Assembly: GCF_001436255.1 (NCBI RefSeq)
Contig: NZ_AZEI01000076.1
Span: 469,507-533,506, forward strand
Reading direction: 5' to 3'
DNA: 64,000 nt
Origin: Lentilactobacillus rapi DSM 19907 = JCM 15042
GTDB lineage: Bacteria > Bacillota > Bacilli > Lactobacillales > Lactobacillaceae
Each line of letters starts with the position of its first letter. The first letter of the stretch is position 1. A program made the position numbers and the translations under genes. Under the pieces are notes generated by a model that was not told where the DNA came from, made no database searches, and was given only the letters and a program-made list of their open reading frames with translations. Positions 63,474-64,000 of this stretch are shown piece after piece.

Positions 63474-63547
63474 GGCGGTATGTGGGAATCGAACCCACGC
63501 GTGTCGGATCCACAAACCGATGTGTTAACCACTTCACCAATACCGCC
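63474..63547 (-). tRNA. tRNA-His (GTG)
   Basis: Eight-bp acceptor GGCGGTAT/ATACCGCC in which the extra G at -1 pairs with C73, the histidine identity element. Anticodon loop TTGTGGA. Anticodon-stem position 31-39 is T opposite T. Confidence 0.94.
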
Positions 63548-63560
63548 ATAATATTATTAA

Positions 63561-63631
63561 CAGGGATAGTAGGAGTTGAACCCACACCGACGGTTTTGGA
63601 GACCGTAGTTCTACCATTAAACTATATCCCT
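63561..63631 (-). tRNA. tRNA-Trp (CCA)
   Basis: Acceptor AGGGATA/TATCCCT, stem ACGGT/ACCGT around loop CTCCAAA, discriminator G, 71 nt. Confidence 0.96.
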
Positions 63632-63635
63632 ATGA

Positions 63636-63718
63636 TGGAGGGGAGTGGATTCGAACCACCGAACCCGAAGGAGCGGATTTACAGTCCGCCGCGTTTAGCC
63701 AGACTTCGCTACCCCTCC
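63636..63718 (-). tRNA. tRNA-Tyr (GTA)
   Basis: Acceptor GGAGGGG/CCCCTCC, loop CTGTAAA with anticodon GTA, long variable arm, discriminator A, 83 nt. Confidence 0.96.
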
Positions 63719-63723
63719 ATGAA

Positions 63724-63796
63724 TGGCGCGGGACAGAATCGAACTGCCGACACATGCAGCTTCAATGCATTGCTCTACCGACTGAGCTACCGAGCC
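63724..63796 (-). tRNA. tRNA-Phe (GAA)
   Basis: Loop TTGAAGC gives anticodon GAA; stem ATGCA/TGCAT is perfect. In the acceptor GGCTCGG/CCGCGCC, T4 faces C69, a mismatch where the usual 3' strand would be CCGAGCC. Discriminator A, 73 nt. Confidence 0.92.
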
Positions 63797-63854
63797 ATTT
63801 ACCATCATGATAATAATACTTGTGTTGTGTATTCAATTTTCAAATACATAACAA

Positions 63855-63929
63855 CGGTTCGTACGAGACTCGAACTCGTGATCTCCTGCGTGACAGGCAG
63901 GCGTCCTAAACCAACTAGACCAACGAACC
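63855..63929 (-). tRNA. tRNA-Asp (GTC)
   Basis: Acceptor GGTTCGT/ACGAACC, stem CCTGC/GCAGG, loop CTGTCAC, discriminator G, 75 nt. Confidence 0.96.
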
Positions 63930-63945
63930 AATGTTGCTATGAAAA

Positions 63946-64000
63946 TGGAGGATACAGGGATCGAACCTGTGACCTCCTGCTTGTAAGGCAGATGCTCTCC
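63946..64000 (-). tRNA. tRNA-Val (TAC), 5' part outside window
   Basis: The loop CTTACAA gives anticodon TAC; T-arm ACAGGTTCGATCCCTGT and the 3' acceptor ATCCTCC with discriminator A are visible. The D-arm start and 5' acceptor lie beyond the window. Confidence 0.93.

Overview
The window looks like a chromosomal segment of a heterofermentative lactobacillus, most likely the Lentilactobacillus buchneri/hilgardii/diolivorans group. This is inferred from gene content, not from a search. The pointers are cobalamin genes (cbiA, cobD, a PduO-type adenosyltransferase), an archaeal-type PEP carboxylase, an aldA-like lactaldehyde dehydrogenase next to a zinc alcohol dehydrogenase with CcpA (cre) sites, a methionine T-box in front of metQNI, a C69 dipeptidase, small secreted proteins of lactobacillar type, and IS66/ISL3 elements. 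No plasmid, prophage or CRISPR region is visible.

Layout. 1-3.5 kb: end of a cobalamin operon (cobD-cbiA, minus strand) and a divergent pduO-type gene. 4-16.5 kb: ppcA, small secreted proteins, a TMEM175-like channel with a long charged tail, two TSUP permeases, a C69 dipeptidase, an Old Yellow Enzyme, an SOS-controlled YolD-like operon, a DHA2 exporter and yaaA. 16.7-20 kb: frameshifted aldA and an alcohol dehydrogenase, each with an upstream cre-like site. 20-35 kb: serA, an acetyltransferase, an MFS/HsmA operon with two strong operator palindromes, a Tag-like protein, a B3/B4 protein, a broken GNAT gene with its MarR regulator, a P-type ATPase, aspartase, and a TetR-NAD(P)H oxidoreductase pair. 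35-46 kb: a large MMPL transporter, tenA-ykoE under a TPP riboswitch, an L,D-transpeptidase, and the DUF711/ACT pair. 46-51 kb: a T-box leader before an MhpD-like hydratase, an SOS-controlled Y-family polymerase operon, and a secreted matrixin. 51-58.5 kb: aminotransferase-metI-metN-metQ under a Met T-box, and a GlnPQ-type transporter. 58.9-63.1 kb: an IS66 element with an ISL3 element nested in its right terminal repeat. 63.2-64 kb: nine minus-strand tRNA genes.

The least explained structure lies between genes. Three families of long palindromic repeats are present. Family 1 (four tandem 122-124 bp units at 11.6-12.1 kb, relatives at 47.8-48.1 kb) has arms that change together between copies, and in both places abuts a near-identical SOS promoter, one driving the YolD-like gene and one the Y-family polymerase 36 kb away. 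Family 2 (16.5, 38.4, 43.6 and 51.0 kb) occurs only between convergent genes and wraps a changeable bidirectional terminator in conserved flanks. Family 3 (27.7-27.95 kb) contains copies of the 3' end of the adjacent ATPase gene. Hairpins of all three families share an apical loop close to AAAACCA despite different stems.
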